From: Prorocentrum cordatum
Lineage: Eukaryota > Sar > Dinophyceae > Prorocentrales > Prorocentraceae
NCBI GenBank assembly: GCA_963575745.1
Contig: CAUYUJ010015841.1
Location: forward strand, 155,120 to 219,119
Length of the DNA: 64,000 bases
Direction of reading: 5' to 3'
In this document: piece by piece, positions 11,432 to 22,645 of the stretch
Layout: each line of letters starts with the position of its first letter
Position numbering within the stretch: position 1 is the first letter of the stretch
The notes under the pieces: model-generated
Database searches by the model: none
What the model was told of the DNA's origin: nothing
What the model saw: only the letters and a program-made list of their open reading frames with translations
Made by a program: the position numbers and the translations under genes

Positions 11432-12574
11432 TCAGTACTGCTGGACGGAGGCCTGGGCCTGCTCGATCATCCAGTTGGCGGTCGTCTCGGAGATGTGCCA
11501 GTCCGAGAGCTGGTCGCTGATCGGCTTCAGCTCGTACATGCCACCAGGCGCGTCGGACAGCTTGAAGATCTCCCAGTGGTCGTTCTCGGCGGGGATGCTG
11601 AACACGCCCTTGAACGGGTTAGTGCCGATCTTGACCGTCGGGTCCCACTTGCCCTCGTTCTCCAGGCGCTTGCGGACGAACGGCCAGAGAGCACTCAAGA
11701 CGCGGTTCTTCTGGCGGGCATGCAGCGGCATATCTCTGCGGCATCGAAGCGGTTGAAGGGAGGTGTTGCGGTAGTCCTGCCACGTCACAGGGTTCGCGAG
11801 GAACCAGTCGTGGAAGTCACGGGCCTTCTGCTCGGAGCCGAAGGTGATGGCGAACGCCTGCGAAACTGTGTGGAAGTGTCCTGTCATCCCTTCGCTGAGG
11901 GTGGCAGGTAGCCTGGCTTTCATCTGGTTGAAGATGGTGCGCCTGTGGGGCTCAGTGACTGGCCAAGGAAAGCCACTGATCCAGCGCCTGGTCGGGTCGA
12001 TCTGGTTGCGCTCGTCGGTGGCGAGGTCGATCACACGAACCTCGGACGCGTTGGAGCCGACGCTGGTGGCCGCTTCTAGGCGGCGGGCCTTGGACGGCGG
12101 ACGAGTCGAAAAGGGGCCGGCGTCGGACGGGGCGCGTTGGAGTTCAGCAAGGGACGCCTCGAGCCTAGCCATATTCTCGTTCATCTGGCGCTGCACTTCG
12201 AGTCCTGCATTCTTGGCATTGGGCTTGCCGTCCTCGGCGTCGACGAAGGCGGCGTTGGCGGCGGCCTCGTGGTGAGCCTGTTCCAGTCGGGAAACTCGTA
12301 GATCCATGTCAACCACTAGCGCTTCATGTGCGGCCTTGGCTTCGTCGAACTTGCCCTCAAAAGCGAGCTCGAGATCGGAAATCTTATCCTCGAGACCTTC
12401 CGCGGCGGCGAGTCGTTCCTTGATATCCTTGATGTCCTTCCTCATGGCGGTCATACCGCCATTCAGACCTTCGAGCACCTGAAGCAGCTGAGCATTGGAT
12501 ACTCCTGCGGCGGCCATCGCGCTGTGAACGGCCGAGAAAAAAGTGATGTGGGTAAGGAGAGAGCACGTTGGCAA
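11432..12574 (-). CDS. LINE-A ORF1 protein, coiled coil and RRM-like
   Basis: An uninterrupted frame of 380 codons. Residues about 26-105 form a heptad-rich helix (VLEGLNGGMTAMRKDIKDI onward) with a second helix at about 125-147, giving a likely coiled-coil trimer or dimer. Residues about 195-300 (RRWISGFPWP, then FAITFGSEQKARDF, then LRCRRDMPLHARQKNR) have the strand-helix-strand look of the RRM-like domain in LINE ORF1 proteins. It should bind element RNA as a nucleoprotein particle. Met20 (12517) fits better as the start than Met1, because residues 1-19 look like translated leader. It is the only long retroelement frame in the window that is fully open. Confidence 0.75.
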   Translation of the reverse strand: MPTCSLLTHITFFSAVHSAMAAAGVSNAQLLQVLEGLNGGMTAMRKDIKDIKERLAAAEGLEDKISDLELAFEGKFDEAKAAHEALVVDMDLRVSRLEQAHHEAAANAAFVDAEDGKPNAKNAGLEVQRQMNENMARLEASLAELQRAPSDAGPFSTRPPSKARRLEAATSVGSNASEVRVIDLATDERNQIDPTRRWISGFPWPVTEPHRRTIFNQMKARLPATLSEGMTGHFHTVSQAFAITFGSEQKARDFHDWFLANPVTWQDYRNTSLQPLRCRRDMPLHARQKNRVLSALWPFVRKRLENEGKWDPTVKIGTNPFKGVFSIPAENDHWEIFKLSDAPGGMYELKPISDQLSDWHISETTANWMIEQAQASVQQY

Positions 12575-13664
12575 AATGCCTCGGGGAACGAAAAAGGGTC
12601 GAGGAGGAGCGGGAGGAGGAGGAGGACGGCGCCATCGACAGGGAAAGTGGGGGCCACGAGGTCCGCCGGCGCGACGCCCGCGTCGCCCGCACCCGCCCCC
12701 TCACTCTTATCCGCAATTGCGGGGTGCTACGAATATGGGTACCTCTTCCTCCTCCGAGGAGGTGCCCTGCGCTCACGGCTGTGGTGGAGCGCGGCTCGCG
12801 TCGGCCCGCGCACGGCAGGCCTGGGCCGGGCTCCCGTAGCCCGGAGGGGCGCGGGACTGCAGAGCACGCGCAGGACCGGCTGAAGCCTGGGCGGCCACGG
12901 CGGCGGCGGCAGGCTCCAGAGGCGCAGGGGGGCGGGCACCGCGCGGCAGGCGAACAGAACCGCAGGGCGCGCGCAAGATTTGTTTCTTTTTTTGGGGGGT
13001 TCAACAACCAGTCCACCATCCCAAGAGGTGGGGGAGCCAGTGCAAGAGCGACTAGCACACTGCAGATAGACCGCGAGGCCAAGAAGAGAGGGACCGATGC
13101 TTCCCCGAGGCCCGGGGGGGGGAGCGACGAAGGTCAGTGGCGGCAACAGGGGGCCGCTCCGGGAGGCCAGTGCCACAGCCGAGCTGCAGATACCCGATCC
13201 CCCTGCCGAGTCGACTTGTCTGTTTAGCGTCAGCGGGGCGGGGCCAACGCAGCGCCCGAGGACCAGAACTGCGCGCAACGGTTGCGGGGAATCTCTGCCG
13301 TTGGCGCTGAACAGCGCAGGCGGCACAAAGAGGGCGCGAGGGAAACGTGAAGGGGCAGGACCAAAGAGGGAAAGCGACGGCCGGGCCCGCAGCGGCGGGC
13401 ACCCTCCACCAGCCTCCCCAAACAACGACGCACGGTGCACGCTGCTGCAAACAGTGAGCCATGTGCGAGCACCCCCACCATCGTTATGCATTTCTTTTGC
13501 CGGGGATGGTGTGGAATTTGCCGACACGAGACATGAAGTGCTGTCCCCTTTTCCCCGTCCCCCCGTAAGGTCCAACATCTCAAAGTAGGAGGGGGCGACG
13601 ACTTCGCGCCAACACACTTCCAGGGCCACCAGAACCTCCAAGTAAACCGAACGAAGCCTCCAAG
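12575..13664. other. GC-rich flank upstream of LINE-A
   Basis: Very GC-rich DNA 5' to ORF1 (on its strand). Long overlapping frames on both strands lack any domain. It may contain the LINE-A 5' UTR and internal promoter, but no boundary is visible. A GGA-rich patch lies at 12600-12640. Confidence 0.4.
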
Positions 13665-14160
13665 ATGCCAGCGCTGCCGTCTAAAATGGCTCAACAAAGG
13701 TTCCGACACGCCAGAGAGGCTTCGAAGCATCCAAGATGGTCTCAAAACGGCCCAAAAAACCCTCACGACGCATGGGCGCCCCAAGAGGGCCCCGACGCCC
13801 ACGAGCCCAAGAAGGTATCAATTGTATACAAACCATGCATTTCCGACAATGTGTGTGGTTGTCGCGTTGTCACCTTCTCGTGCTCAGGAAAACCCAAAAT
13901 GACCCGCGACGCCCTCGCAAACCGGCCCAAGACTACGGTGGCCCGACGGCCCAAGAGGCCGTCAAAACGGCCAAACAAGTATTCAAGACGGCTCCGAGAA
14001 AAGCCCAAAAGAGGCCCAGTAGGGGGAGCTCGCAAGGACCCTGGGATTTCTTTCCCACGAAATGGTCCCCTAACATGCCCCCTGGAATACCCAAGGATCT
14101 CCCCAAAAAACTCCACACAGGCCGCCACCGAGGCCTGCAATGAGGCCCCCGAAATCCCCG
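13665..14160. repeat. CCAAGA(C/T)GGCCC-type degenerate repeats
   Basis: Scattered units such as CCCAAGACGGCCC, CCAAGATGGTC and CCAAGAGGGCCC, spaced about 10-30 bp, run through this stretch. The same motif recurs at 15000-15420, 16450-16570, 24790-24905, 30705-30810, 31285-31620 and 33300-33490, on one strand or the other. It is a window-wide degenerate minisatellite and not coding. Confidence 0.6.
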
Positions 14161-14829
14161 CAACAGAAGCGGAGGAAGAGGAGGGCGAAACCGCAACAAC
14201 AAACTACGCGGACGCAGCCCGACGGGAAGTGGCAAAACACACAAGCGAACTGGGAAACCGCAAGTCTACTGTTGTGGATCGGCGGAATGGCGGGCTCATC
14301 TTGGGTTGGATGTTCAAATGCGTTCTGGCCCACGACCCCGTTTGAATAGCAAACGCGAATTCATTGCGGATGACCACGCCGTAAATCTCTAACAGCGATT
14401 ACAAAGTCAACCTAGGGGGACAGGGGGACAATTAAACAAATGCAGTCGGACTTGTGTGCGCAGGACACGCGAGAGAACACAAGACCCTTCCGAAGGCCAC
14501 TTTGCCGTAGGAATGTAGAAAGCATTGGTCGCACGGCACAGGACACAAGGGCACCCTTGATTTGGCAGGGTCGACCTACTAATAAGGGCCGACCGTAGGT
14601 ATTCCCAGCGCTGCAGTGCGCATATAGAGAACAAAAGGAAGGCGGGGCAAACCGGACCGGCGGGGACGTCCCCGCATCCGCCCTGGCGCTCCGCGTGTAA
14701 GGGCGGAGTCCTGCGCACCCCCTCTTGGCGTCAGGCCACGCCTGCCGCGCCCTGCAAACTTGGCATGGACAGAGACTGTACTCAGGGGCCCACCCCCCGC
14801 AGTAATCTCTGGGTCGCGAACGTACAAGG
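14161..14829. other. Intergenic DNA with dispersed short repeats
   Basis: No gene seen. At 14804-14827 a 24-bp segment starting AATCTCTGGGTCGCGAACG is identical to 16201-16224. At 14759-14788 a TGGCATGGACAGAG block resembles 16341-16369. Both copies are on the plus strand but in different relative order, so they look like shuffled parts of one repeat. Confidence 0.5.
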
Positions 14830-15430
14830 GCGATCAAAAACGCTGACGACGGCCTCCAAACGGCTGAAGAGGCCCCCAAGACGCCCCAAGATGCATCCAC
14901 GATGCGCCCACAGAGGGCCTCTAGACGCAACAAATCCTTCGTTTCCTTCGTCAAACGTGTTTTGTTTCACACGTGCGCCTTTTGGGGTGTCCCCCGCTCC
15001 TGGGCGGCCCCAGAGCCACCCAAACCCGCTCCCAGACGGCCCAAGACGCCCCCAAGAGGGTTCCCACAGAGCCCTCGAGGGCCCCAGGACGCGCAAACAC
15101 ACGTCCAAGACGGCCCAAAAGGGCTCCGAAAACGGCTCCGAGAGCGCTCCAGGAGCGGTCCGAACGGCCTCGACGAGAGCTCCACATGGTCCTCGACGGT
15201 CCAAGAGCGATCCAAAACGCTGACGACGGCCTCCCGACGGCTGCAGAGGCCCCCCAAGACGCCCCACGAGGCTTTTACTATGCGCCCCTGGAGGGCCTCT
15301 CGCTGTATAAAATCGCCCATTCTCTTCGTAAAACGTGTATTTTTCGTGCGTGCGCCTTCTGGGCGCTCCGGGGCGGCCCGAAACCCTCCCAAGACCGCGC
15401 CAAGACGGTCCAAGAAGCCTCCACGAGGGC
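14830..15430. repeat. 377-bp tandem duplication
   Basis: GCGATCAAAAACGCTGACGA at 14830 and GCGATCCAAAACGCTGACGA at 15207 start two collinear copies. Both contain CTTCGTNAAACGTGT and GTGCGCCTT segments and then CCAAGACGGCCC-type repeats. The CTTCGTAAAACGTGTATTTTT segment is the reverse complement of a block in the tandem array at 31.6-32.5 kb, so the two arrays belong to one family in opposite orientation. Confidence 0.75.
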
Positions 15431-15440
15431 CCCGCGACAG

Positions 15441-15810
15441 GAGAAGGAGGGGGGGGGAGGAGGAGCAGGAGGAGGAAAAGGAGGAGGAGGAAGAGGACAA
15501 GGAGGGGGAGGAAAAAGAGGAAAAGGCCGGGAAGGGAAGGGGGATAAGGAGGAGGAGAAGGCGGGGGAGGAGGAGGAGGAGGAGGAGGAGGAGGAGGAGG
15601 AGGAGGAGGAGGAGGAGGAGGAGGAGAGGGACGAAGGGCGGGAGGAGGAACAGCAGGAAAAGGACAAGAAGGAGGAGGAGAAGAAGGCGGGGAAGGGAAG
15701 GGAAGAAGGACGTGGACGAGGAGGAGGAGGAAAGGCAGGAGAAGGAAGAGGAGGAGAGGCAGAAAGAGGAGCAGGAGGGAGGAGCAGGGGGAGGAGGAGA
15801 GGAGGAGAGG
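15441..15810. repeat. (GGA)n microsatellite
   Basis: About 370 bp of GGA-dominated purine tract, purest at 15570-15628. Frames over it are poly-Glu/Arg/Gly or their antisense and carry no gene. Confidence 0.95.
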
Positions 15811-17012
15811 GAGCCGATCATCGTCATCAGTGTCGTGATCATCAACGACGTCATTGCCATCGACAAGGTCAGCCAAAACATCTCCGAACATTAACAGTTA
15901 GCGGGGCATCCCGCTTGGAAACCGCCGACAACCGTAAGATGTCTCCGGGGTGTAACATACTTCCCTGGCTCCGGCACCCGTGCAAGGCCCCAAACACAAC
16001 CCAAAAAACCTCCCTGTGCCGTCTTGGGGTTCGCTTGGGCCGTCTGGAAGCCCTCTGGGCCAGTTTGCGACCCATGTCGGCTCCCCTTTTCGCTGTGACG
16101 GGCCCTGAACAACCTCATTTTCCCACGGTTTGCAAGGAAGCTGTGGTGAACGATCCCGGGGAAAATCCAAGGGGTCGGCGGATGTGGCGGAAGCCTGAAG
16201 AATCTCTGGGTCGCGAACGTACAACACCTGACACGCCCTGCGACCTGGTGTGGATCGGGACCGCGCTCAAGGACCATTGCATGCACACCCTCCCTCACTG
16301 GTGCTGAAAGGAACGCCGCGCCAGCCTTGCCCTGCGACCCTGGCGTGGACAGAAGCCGCATTCGGGGACCATCCCTTGCGCACCCCTCCTGGTGCCGAGA
16401 AGGCTCCAGAGGGGGCTGCGACATGGCCCCCGGTGTTTAGAGATGGCCTCTAAAATACGGTTTGGTCAAAACTGTCTCAAGATGGCCTCCAAAATGCCTC
16501 CAAAGTAGCCCCATGATGGCCGAAACACGGTTCCAAGTGGCCGCGGAGACTCCCAAGGAGGCCCCCAAGAAACCATAATCCGACCGCAATATGAAGAATA
16601 TCATACACATATACCAATGTATGCGCGTGCGTGCGTGTGTACACACATATATGCATTCAAACATACATGCGTGCATCTGTCAATCGCACCGTGCGTCCGT
16701 GGCATATTTCCCAGGGGGACAATCAAAAACTAGGTATTCGGCCGCGACATAATGGCAGTCGGATCCGGGGGGTGGGGGGCATCAATTTTCTTAGCAGGTT
16801 TAGGATCTTACAGTGTTGGCCATCCCGAATCTACTTCGCGCTAAGCAAATGTAAGCAAAATAGTGAGGGTGTCGAAATGGTGCTCGTTGTGAACTGTCAC
16901 GCGCACTGGCACACATGCCACACTTTGCACTCGTCGTACGCCTGTTGCGCACGACGCACGCGGCGCACTTGTCGCAGTCGGCACGCGTGGAGACGGTTGG
17001 TTGTTGTATATG
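15811..17012. other. Intergenic DNA, no gene seen
   Basis: Mixed sequence with the second copies of the 24-bp and TGGACAGA repeats (16201-16224, 16341-16369). CCAAGATGGCC-type units occur at 16450-16570, and AC/AT-rich simple sequence at 16595-16680. No supported gene. Confidence 0.5.
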
Positions 17013-17220
17013 GTCACGGTCGTTCCCCGACGGGGTGGGCCGGTAACGGTAACGCTTGGGCGGGACGGGGCACGTCGGGGCAATGGTGCGCTGCAATTGC
17101 CACCGTATGCGCCCGAGCACCGGCATGTGGGCGGGGGGTCCAGACCCATTCCCTACGTAAGACTATTACCGTTGCCTGGGTGGTGGGGGGGGGGGCCTGG
17201 GCAACGGCCGTTACGCACAA
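17013..17220 (+). repeat. TAACGGTCGTTAC repeat family, copy A
   Basis: The core TGCGCTGCAATTGCCACCGTATGCGCCCGAGCACC is flanked on one side by GGTAACGGTAACG and on the other by ACGGCCGTTACGC. The same arrangement occurs at 20829-21050 and 34309-34640 in the opposite orientation. The flanks are short inverted repeats, suggesting an old non-autonomous transposon or foldback. Confidence 0.6.
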
Positions 17221-18865
17221 GAGGATCGACGAACAACAATTTCTTGGGCACCTGGCTTGCCAGGTCTCGTGGCGCACCCGGCACGCGTGGCGTACCTCGC
17301 GAGCGTGGCGCACCTGGCGTCTGTATTGGTTCCCAGTTGCTGCCCATCGGTCTCAGGAGGCGACTCCCTGGGGGGGCCGCGGCGCGGCGGGCTCCGCCTC
17401 GCGGGCGGGCTGCGGAGAGGGTGGGAGAGGACGGGGGAGGGGGGAAAGGGAGCGAGGAGGGATGGAGGAGCGAGGAGGGGAGGAGGGTAGGAGGAGCGAG
17501 GAGGGGAGGAGAGGAGGGAAGGAGAAGGGAGGATTGGAGGAGGGGGGGGGATGGCCCAGGGCCCTCCAACCATCACCAGCTTGACGAGAAGGCCCCCAAG
17601 GCCGGGGGCACCGCGAGACGGCCGATCGGAGATGAAAGGCCCAGAGAGGACGGCGAGAGCTTCCAGAATCTGCGATCTGTCGGGAAGCTCTCCAGAAGGG
17701 TGCGACCTACTTGTGCGACCTACTTGTGCGACCTGTTCCTCCCGCTCCTCCCCCTCCTCCTCCTCTTCCTCCTTCTCCTCCTCCTTTTGCCCCTCCTCAT
17801 CCTCCTTCTGCCACTTCTCCTCCTGCTCCTCCTCCTCCTCCTTGATCCTCCTCCTCCTCCTCCTCCTCACTACATCCATCTGCAACCAACAGCGCTGTAC
17901 CGCTAAAATATTCTCCATGCTTATCCAGACCATGCCAGGCCAGACCACACCCTAAAGGCTAACCAGACTTAACCAGACATCTCAGGGACAGACGCTCCAG
18001 AGGGGGAAGAACATATCAAACCAGACCAGAGGAGGGTCATCGGCTCACGTGTCCAAGGGTAAGCGGGCAGGAGAAGGTAAGGGTACAACAGGAGGATTAA
18101 GAGTTCGATGACGTGGAAGCGGGGCCTGACTAAGGATACAACGACGAAGAATAATCATTTTCTCTAGCAAACACACACACACTTGCTCATATTGCCCACT
18201 AAACACACCCAGGTACCCGCAATCAGCTTGGATCAACGCTCGTACAAAACAGAAGCGACAAAACCAGACCAACCGAAGAGACACCAAACCCGACTACGCC
18301 AGATACGAACGCGCGGTAACATACTATATCAGACAGCGTCAGCCAAGGTCAGCGTTCGTTAGACCACGCGAGAAAGAGCCATATACGAGTTCCTGGATAA
18401 GCTTGTGGGAACATGCGACACATTGACGATTTGATCACTGCTGTCGTCCGTGAGCGAAGGGGAGAGGGGGAAGCGGAAAGGAACACTCCGACACCCCCTC
18501 CTCCTCCCTCCTCACCCCCGGAAATAACATTGTTTGTTTCGTCCTCCTTCGTCCTCCTTCCCCTACTCATCCCTCCAACCTCCGCTCCATCCGAACTCCG
18601 TCTGCTTTCTCCGCAGCCTCATCCGGGCACAGCAGTTTTGCTCCGGCGGCGTTCGAAACCAAATTTGTTGTAGCGACATTGAAACTGTTGTTTTGTCTTC
18701 TGACGACCATGCGCATACAGCCGCAAACCCTCCCCCCCCACACACACACACATAACATCACATGAAACCGCACGGGACTACAAACAACCAAGGTTGCACA
18801 ACAATTTACGATCTAAATAAAGAGAACGGAACTACATGACCAACTCTGGCCCCGCAAGAAACTAG
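17221..18865. other. Repeat-rich intergenic DNA, no gene seen
   Basis: GGAGAGGA purine tract at 17410-17550, CCT tract at 17735-17870, and short (CA)n at 18170-18182 and 18738-18753. Between them are ordinary but motif-free sequences with only short frames. Confidence 0.55.
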
Positions 18866-19629
18866 CATCGTCATCGTCGCCGACGTCATCGTCGCCGTCC
18901 CCGTCGTTGCCACCGTCGTCAAGGTTGTCGCCGTCGTCGCCGCCGCCGCCGCCGCCGTCGCGGTGGGGATCGCCACCACCACCGCTGCCGTCGCCGTCGC
19001 CGTTGTCGCCGTCACCGTCGTCGTCGTCACCGTCGCCGTCGTCGTTGTCGCCGTCACCGTCGTCGTCGTCGCTGCCCCATAATCGCAGTAGTCGCCGTTG
19101 TCGCCGTTGTCGCCATCACCGTCGTCGTTGTCGCCGTGACCGTCTTCGTCGTCACCCTCGCAGTCGTCGTTGTCGCCGTCAATAACCGCCGCCGTAATCG
19201 GCGTGGACGCCGTCGTTGCCGTCGTTGGCGTCGCTGTCGCCATTGCCAGCGGCGCTGCTGTCGCCGCCGTCGCTGCCGCCGCCGTCGTCGTCACCGCCAC
19301 CGTGAATCGCCCTCCCCGTCATCGTCGCCGTCGTCGATGCTGTCGTCGGCGTCGTCTCCGCACTCGTCGTCGCCGTCGTTGGCGCTGTCGGTCGTTGCCG
19401 TCGTCGTCGTCGTCTGGCCGTCCACGTCGTTGTTGCTGCTGTCGTCGGCGTCGCCGCCGCCGCCGTCGTCGCCGTCGCCGCCGTCGCTGTCGTGGGCGTC
19501 GCCGCCGTCGTTGCCAGCGGCGCCGTTGCCACCGCTCCCGCCGCCGCCGTCTTTGTCGCCGTCGCCGTCGTCGTCGCGGCCGTCGGTCGGCGTCGGCGTC
19601 GCCGTAGTCGTTGCCGTCGCCGTCATCTT
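18866..19629. repeat. (GTC)n block, left arm of a giant inverted repeat
   Basis: A 760-bp imperfect GTC/GCC triplet block. Its reverse complement aligns with the (GAC)n block at 20037-20690 over non-trivial interruptions: both carry the interrupted order translated as DGDGDKDGG, GNDGGDAHDSDGGD and DADDSSNND. The similarity therefore comes from an inverted duplication and not from independent triplet expansion. The Asp-rich frame could be a gene, but I see no flanking structure for one. Confidence 0.75.
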
Positions 19630-20036
19630 GGTGGTCCCCAAACGTGGTGGTGAGAACATCCGGTGGTGAGTTTTGGGCGATTTGGGTAATGGTTTTCGAG
19701 CGCTGGCTGGCCCAGGAAACGCAAAACCTCGTGGCGACCGCGTGTCCCCAAACCCGGTGGTGACCCAGAATTATTTCTTTGTGGAATCGGGGTCACCACC
19801 GGGTGTTTCACCACCTGGTTTGGAGACCACCAATCATCAGAGGTTCCATGCGGCCCCGGGATATCCCCAGGATGCCCCAAGTGACCCCTGTAGGCTCCAG
19901 CAAGCCCCGGGAAGCTCAGGAGGCCCCATGAGACCCCAAAGAGTCCCCGCGACGTTCCAGGAGACCCCAGGAGGTCCCAGGGTCCCAAGGAGCCCCCGGG
20001 CAGCGCCCCTTCTTCCTCTTACGCCCTCGGCGAGGG
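19630..20036. repeat. Spacer between inverted arms, with its own inverted repeat
   Basis: GGTGGTCCCCAAACGTGGTG (from 19630) pairs with the complement of CACCACCTGGTTTGGAGACCACC (about 19809-19831). Between them further GGTGGTGA and TCACCACC motifs repeat (19662, 19756, 19792). 19840-20000 holds CCCCAGGA/CCCCAAG-type degenerate repeats. No gene. Confidence 0.65.
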
Positions 20037-20690
20037 CGATGACGGAGATGGCAACGACGACGGCGACGACGACGCCGACCGACAGCAGCGACGACGACGG
20101 CGACGGCGACAAAGACGGCGGCGACGGGAGCGATGGCGACGGCGCCGGTGGCAACGACGGCGGCGACGCCCACGACAGCGACGGCGGCGACGACGGCGAC
20201 GAAGACGGCGGCGGCGACGCCGACGACAGCAGCAACAACGACGCGGACGGCCAGAACGACGACAGCGACGGCGACGCGTTGGAAAGACACCAGCAGCAGC
20301 AACGACAACGGCGACGGCGACCACCGATGATGACGGGGACGGCGACCACCGATGACAGCGACGGTGACGACGACGGCGACAAACATACGGCGAAGAAGAC
20401 GACGGCGACGGCGACGGCAACTGCGGGGACGACACTTGCGACAGCAACGGCGGCGGCAGTGCCGACGATGACTGAGACTGCGACCGACGGCGGCGGCGGC
20501 GGCGGCGACGGCGAAGACGAGGACGACGACGACGGCGACAAAGACGGCGGCGACGGCAGCGGTGGTGACGACGCCGCCGACAGCGACGACGGCGACGACG
20601 ACGACGCCGAAGATGGCGGCAATGACGCTGACGACGACGATGACGACGGCGACGATGACGACGCTAGTGACGCTAGTACGCTAGTCTCTC
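20037..20690. repeat. (GAC)n block, right arm of a giant inverted repeat
   Basis: A 650-bp GAC/GGC triplet block collinear with the reverse complement of 18866-19629, best over the first 230 bp. It diverges after about 20280, where a CAGCAGCAGC segment occurs. An Asp/Gly-rich frame is open throughout but has no domain. Confidence 0.75.
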
Positions 20691-20828
20691 GCTGGGCCAT
20701 CGTTTCTTGCGGATTCTTGTGATGTCGTTCTTCCTGCATGATTTCATACATCTCATAGTTTCTTGTAGTTTCAGGTGGTGTTATGTTGGGAGGTGTTTTG
20801 CCTGTGGTGCTTGCAAACATACTGAAAC

Positions 20829-21050
20829 ATGGTCGACCCAAGCCCCTTACGTAACGGTCGTCCACCGGGCCACCCCCCGACCCCCCGGGTAAGGGTAACG
20901 ACCGTACGTCGGGGGCCCCCCACACATGCTGATGCTCGCGCGCATACCATTGCGATCGCAGCGCACTGTCGCCCCATGTCCGACCCTGCCCAAGCGCTAC
21001 CGTTAGCGGGGGCCCCGAACCCCCAACTCCCACAACGTGTAACGACCCTT
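20829..21050 (-). repeat. TAACGGTCGTTAC repeat family, copy B
   Basis: On the minus strand this reads GCTAACGGTAGCGCTTGGGC, then GTGCGCTGCGATCGCAATGG and TATGCGCGCGAGCATCAGCATG, then ACGGTCGTTACCC and GACCGTTACGTAAGGGG. It is collinear with copy A (17013-17220) and copy C (34309-34640). Confidence 0.65.
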
Positions 21051-21061
21051 ACCGGAAATCA

Positions 21062-21196
21062 TAAGTATAACAGCAGCAACAACGACAACGACGACGACAA
21101 CAACCCCAACAACTACAACAACAACCACAACCACAACCACAACCGCAACCCCAACCACAACCACAACAACACCAACAACAACAACACCAACAATCT
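21062..21196. repeat. (AAC)n microsatellite
   Basis: AAC/CCAC/GAC triplet and hexamer simple sequence of about 135 bp. Confidence 0.9.
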
Positions 21197-21904
21197 CGTT
21201 TGGGATAACTACCCGGCGGCCCAGCGACCCAAAACACGCACGAGCGGCAGCTGAAGGAAGCAGCGCGGCAGTGTCCTGGCGGTGCCGCCGCTGTGCCCGC
21301 AGACCTGAGCACGGGCAAGCCACGAGGGGGGAGGAGGGAAAGGACGCGCCAGAGGAGAGGGAATGACGGGTAGGACGAAGAGGGTGAATGAATGAACGAG
21401 CCCCATCGCGATGCGCTCTGAATCAACAACACAGCCTAAGCCGAACTACGAGGACCTCGCTCGGTTCGATGGACGACTCTGACCTTTGGGCCATTGCCCA
21501 TCCTCAGATGAGGGGGGGAGGGGAGACGGGGGACGAAGGGAAAGGGGGAGAGAGGAGAGGGGGGGGAGAGATGGAAGGGGGCGAGAAAGGGAGGTGGGGG
21601 AGAGGGAACGGGGGGGGGAACATAAGCCCCCAGCTTTTCGTCCCCCCTTCTCATCCTCCTTCTCAACACTACTTCCTCCACAACCTCCGCATGCCCACAC
21701 AGGGAAAAAGAAAAGGCCCAGACCACAGACGCCCAACGTGGGAGAAAACACTCACGCAGCAGGGCGCGGGGCCGAAAATAACAAGCCGTGCGCCCCACGA
21801 TCTCCGATGTCGTGAATTGTGAACCACGTGCCCCCCCATAGGTCTGCACCCAGCTTTCCAGAGGGGCAACGAAGGGGGGGGCTGACATGGGGGGGGTCAT
21901 GTGA
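21197..21904. other. Intergenic DNA, no gene seen
   Basis: GC-rich DNA with a G-rich tract at 21505-21625. Frames are short or overlap on both strands. No motif. Confidence 0.5.
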
Positions 21905-22085
21905 ACTTGGAATCGGCGATACATCGCCGATTGATCGGCGATAGGCCTCCGACAGTGAATCTGCACGCTCCTGGTCAGGTTGGGGCTATCGGGCCCCTAT
22001 CGGCGATCAATGGGCGATTGGGGGTGGATGCATCCCCGCCCCCGTGCCTGTCGCCCCCCGTCGTTAGCCCTGATGTCCATCCCAA
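21905..22085 (+). repeat. ATCGGCGAT dispersed repeat, copy 1
   Basis: GGAATCGGCGATACATCGCC, then GATCGGCGATAGG, TATCGGCGATCAATGGGCGA and GGGGGTGGATGCATCCCC. The same block order occurs at 45119-45270 and 58536-58690, and partly in reverse at 58974-59071. ATCGGCGAT is itself a partial palindrome. Confidence 0.7.
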
Positions 22086-22577
22086 GTAGTTTTCTGAACG
22101 GGCCGCCATCGGCCGAACATGATAAAACACCTTCTGTCGCGATTTTTGCCAGGGCACGAGGAGGTTAGGGCACCAACGTGGTTTTGCCTGGCGCCGTCCG
22201 CGGCCCGCGGCGACCCTCGGCTCTTGGTCGTCGTCGTCCTCCTCCTCCTGCTCATCTTCCGCCTCCTCGTCATCGTCGTCACCTCGTCATCGCCGTCGTC
22301 GTCGAGGCACGACATTTCCTCTCCCCGGATGCGCTGCACACGCAGGGGTCTTAGCAGCAAGGCGCACGGGCAAGGCAAAGGAGATGCAGCGGGGGAGCGG
22401 GGAGGGAATACAGGCGCGCGCCTGGGCGGAACTTTTCTGCCGCAGCAGCAAGTCCTCACCGCGTGAGGCAGCCGTGGGATGCATGGGGCCAAGTTGGCAC
22501 AGCAGGCGGCGGGAAGAGGTTCGCGAGGGTCGGGGCCGAACACGCGCATCTCAGGAACACGAAGCAGCTCGGATTAT
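22086..22577. other. Intergenic DNA, no gene seen
   Basis: GC-rich DNA with a CTC/GTC triplet patch at 22220-22315. No supported gene. Confidence 0.5.
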
Positions 22578-22645
22578 CAGACGTCCGCGAGGATTTCTTA
22601 GGCCAGCCCTGGACCCCCTCCCCTGGCTGGCGCGGGGAGCGCGTC
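22578..22645 (+). repeat. Half-copy of the GGTCCGCG foldback family
   Basis: AGACGTCCGCGAGGATTTCT, a CCCTGGACCCCCTCCCCTGG block and GGCGCGGGGAGCGCG match one arm of the complete 110-bp foldback at 59154-59263. A further fragment is at 34752-34806. The second arm is missing here. Confidence 0.55.

Larger units (their letters stand above)
7837..12574 (-). mobile_element. LINE-A non-LTR retrotransposon, two ORFs
   Basis: A minus-strand LINE with the order ORF1 (coiled coil plus RRM-like region), 22-bp gap, then ORF2 with an apurinic-type endonuclease, reverse transcriptase and a C-terminal Cys/His motif. ORF1 is open throughout, while ORF2 is broken by several frameshifts and one stop. This is the classical two-ORF layout of APE-type LINEs. 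I cannot see a poly(A) tail or target-site duplication, so the outer limits are those of the coding part only. One frameshift lies near a 16-base C run at 8529-8544, which may be an assembly error. Confidence 0.85.

Noticed and set aside
18866-20690. Pair of secreted Asp-rich proteins
   Set aside because: There is no start context, signal peptide or non-repetitive domain; triplet repeats alone give such frames.
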